Assembly: GCA_023230065.1 (NCBI GenBank)
Contig: JALNYB010000084.1
Coordinates: 1 to 5,731 of the forward strand
Direction of reading: 5' to 3'
Source: Candidatus Methanomethylophilaceae archaeon
Lineage (GTDB): Archaea; Thermoplasmatota; Thermoplasmata; Methanomassiliicoccales; Methanomethylophilaceae
Length of the DNA stretch: 5,731 nt
Part shown: piece by piece, positions 5,288 to 5,731 of the stretch
How the letters are laid out: each line of letters opens with the position of its first letter
Position numbering within the stretch: position 1 is the stretch's first letter
Notes under the pieces: model-generated
Database searches by the model: none
What the model was told of the DNA's origin: nothing
What the model saw: only the letters and a program-made list of their open reading frames with translations
Program-made: the position numbers and the translations under genes

Positions 5288-5695
5288 ATGAGTTCCCCTA
5301 AAACACCTAGAATGGATTGTGCAATTGATGCAACGATGTCTGTCATAGAAGGCAGATGGAAAACCGTCATCTTATGTAAACTTGCGAATAAAGGCACACT
5401 GAGATTCTCCCAACTTATGGGTGAATTGGACAAAGTTTCGCCTAGAATACTTACTAAACAACTCAGAGAACTAGAAAAAGACGGACTTATTCATAGAGAA
5501 GTGTTCGCAGAAGTTCCGGTACGTGTTGAATACTCACTTACACCAAAGGGTCAGAGTCTCGGACCTGCACTCAAATCCCTCGCGGATTGGGGTCTGAAGA
5601 ATGCATTTAACAGAGTATCAATCGAAAATGTAGATGCTGAAAACACACACAATCGAGAAAAGACCTCGAGATTAACTGATAAAACACAGCAGTAA
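5288..5695 (+). CDS. HxlR-family winged-helix transcriptional regulator
   Basis: HxlR-type proteins are small dimeric DNA-binding regulators, often of stress or detoxification genes. With the ATG at 5288 the protein has 135 residues. It shows the family pattern DCAIDATMSVIEGRWKTVIL (10-29), then TLRFSQLMGELDKVSPRIL (37-55) leading into the recognition helix (about 51-62), and TKQLRELEKDGLIHREVF (56-73) leading into the wing. AEVPVRVEYSLTPKGQSL (74-91) is a strong family signature, and the C-terminal helix LKSLADWG (95-102) is the usual dimer element. The hydrophilic tail from about 110 is longer than the core domain needs. Cysteines are C11, at the position conserved in many HxlR proteins, and C30. 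A TTG at 5264 could extend the frame by eight codons but lies in the promoter element. The gene follows the translin gene by 63 bases. Ligand and targets are unknown. Confidence 0.92.
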   Translation: MSSPKTPRMDCAIDATMSVIEGRWKTVILCKLANKGTLRFSQLMGELDKVSPRILTKQLRELEKDGLIHREVFAEVPVRVEYSLTPKGQSLGPALKSLADWGLKNAFNRVSIENVDAENTHNREKTSRLTDKTQQ

Positions 5696-5731
5696 CAACT
5701 TTGTAAGTACGGATTTAATATTTCAAAACGG

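Noticed and set aside
5714..5722. TTTAATATT near the right edge as a promoter of the next gene
   Set aside because: It resembles a TATA box, but no downstream gene is visible in the window and such strings are common in AT-rich spacers.
5696..5731. Transcription terminator after hxlR
   Set aside because: There is no hairpin and no long T run; only 36 bases remain before the window ends.

Overview
This window is archaeal. The deciding evidence is a pair of genes for GatD and GatE, the tRNA-dependent amidotransferase known only from archaea. An archaeal-type translin-family gene, TATA-box-like promoters and a short HypB without the N-terminal bacterial metal motif agree with this. HypB implies a nickel enzyme such as a [NiFe]-hydrogenase, so a hydrogen-metabolising archaeon, for instance a methanogen, is likely. 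A thermoplasmatal methanogen of the Methanomassiliicoccales type is my best guess, but the sequence does not prove it.

Left part (1-1507, minus strand): the first 72 codons of gatE, cut by the window edge, preceded by complete gatD. The two overlap by 8 bases. Together they convert Glu-tRNA(Gln) to Gln-tRNA(Gln). A possible 23-codon leader ORF overlaps the gatD start codon.

Middle (1508-1828): a 321-base AT-rich divergent intergenic region with candidate promoters in both directions and a 17-base dyad at 1701-1717. No stable RNA gene was recognised.

Right part (1829-5695, plus strand): hypB (nickel insertion GTPase), purD (purine synthesis), truA (tRNA pseudouridine synthase), a translin/TRAX-family gene (probable RNA-binding protein or nuclease) and an HxlR-type transcription regulator. 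hypB to the translin gene are tightly spaced (10 bases, 4-base overlap, 27 bases) and are probably one operon. The regulator follows after 63 bases and has its own strong TATA element, centred in a 39-bp dyad that looks like an autoregulatory operator.

Most genes are housekeeping. The parts most worth following are the grouping of four tRNA-related genes (gatE, gatD, truA, translin family), the dyad-wrapped hxlR promoter, and small leader ORFs abutting the gatD and hypB starts. I see no mobile element, CRISPR array, tRNA or rRNA, and no clear defence system.
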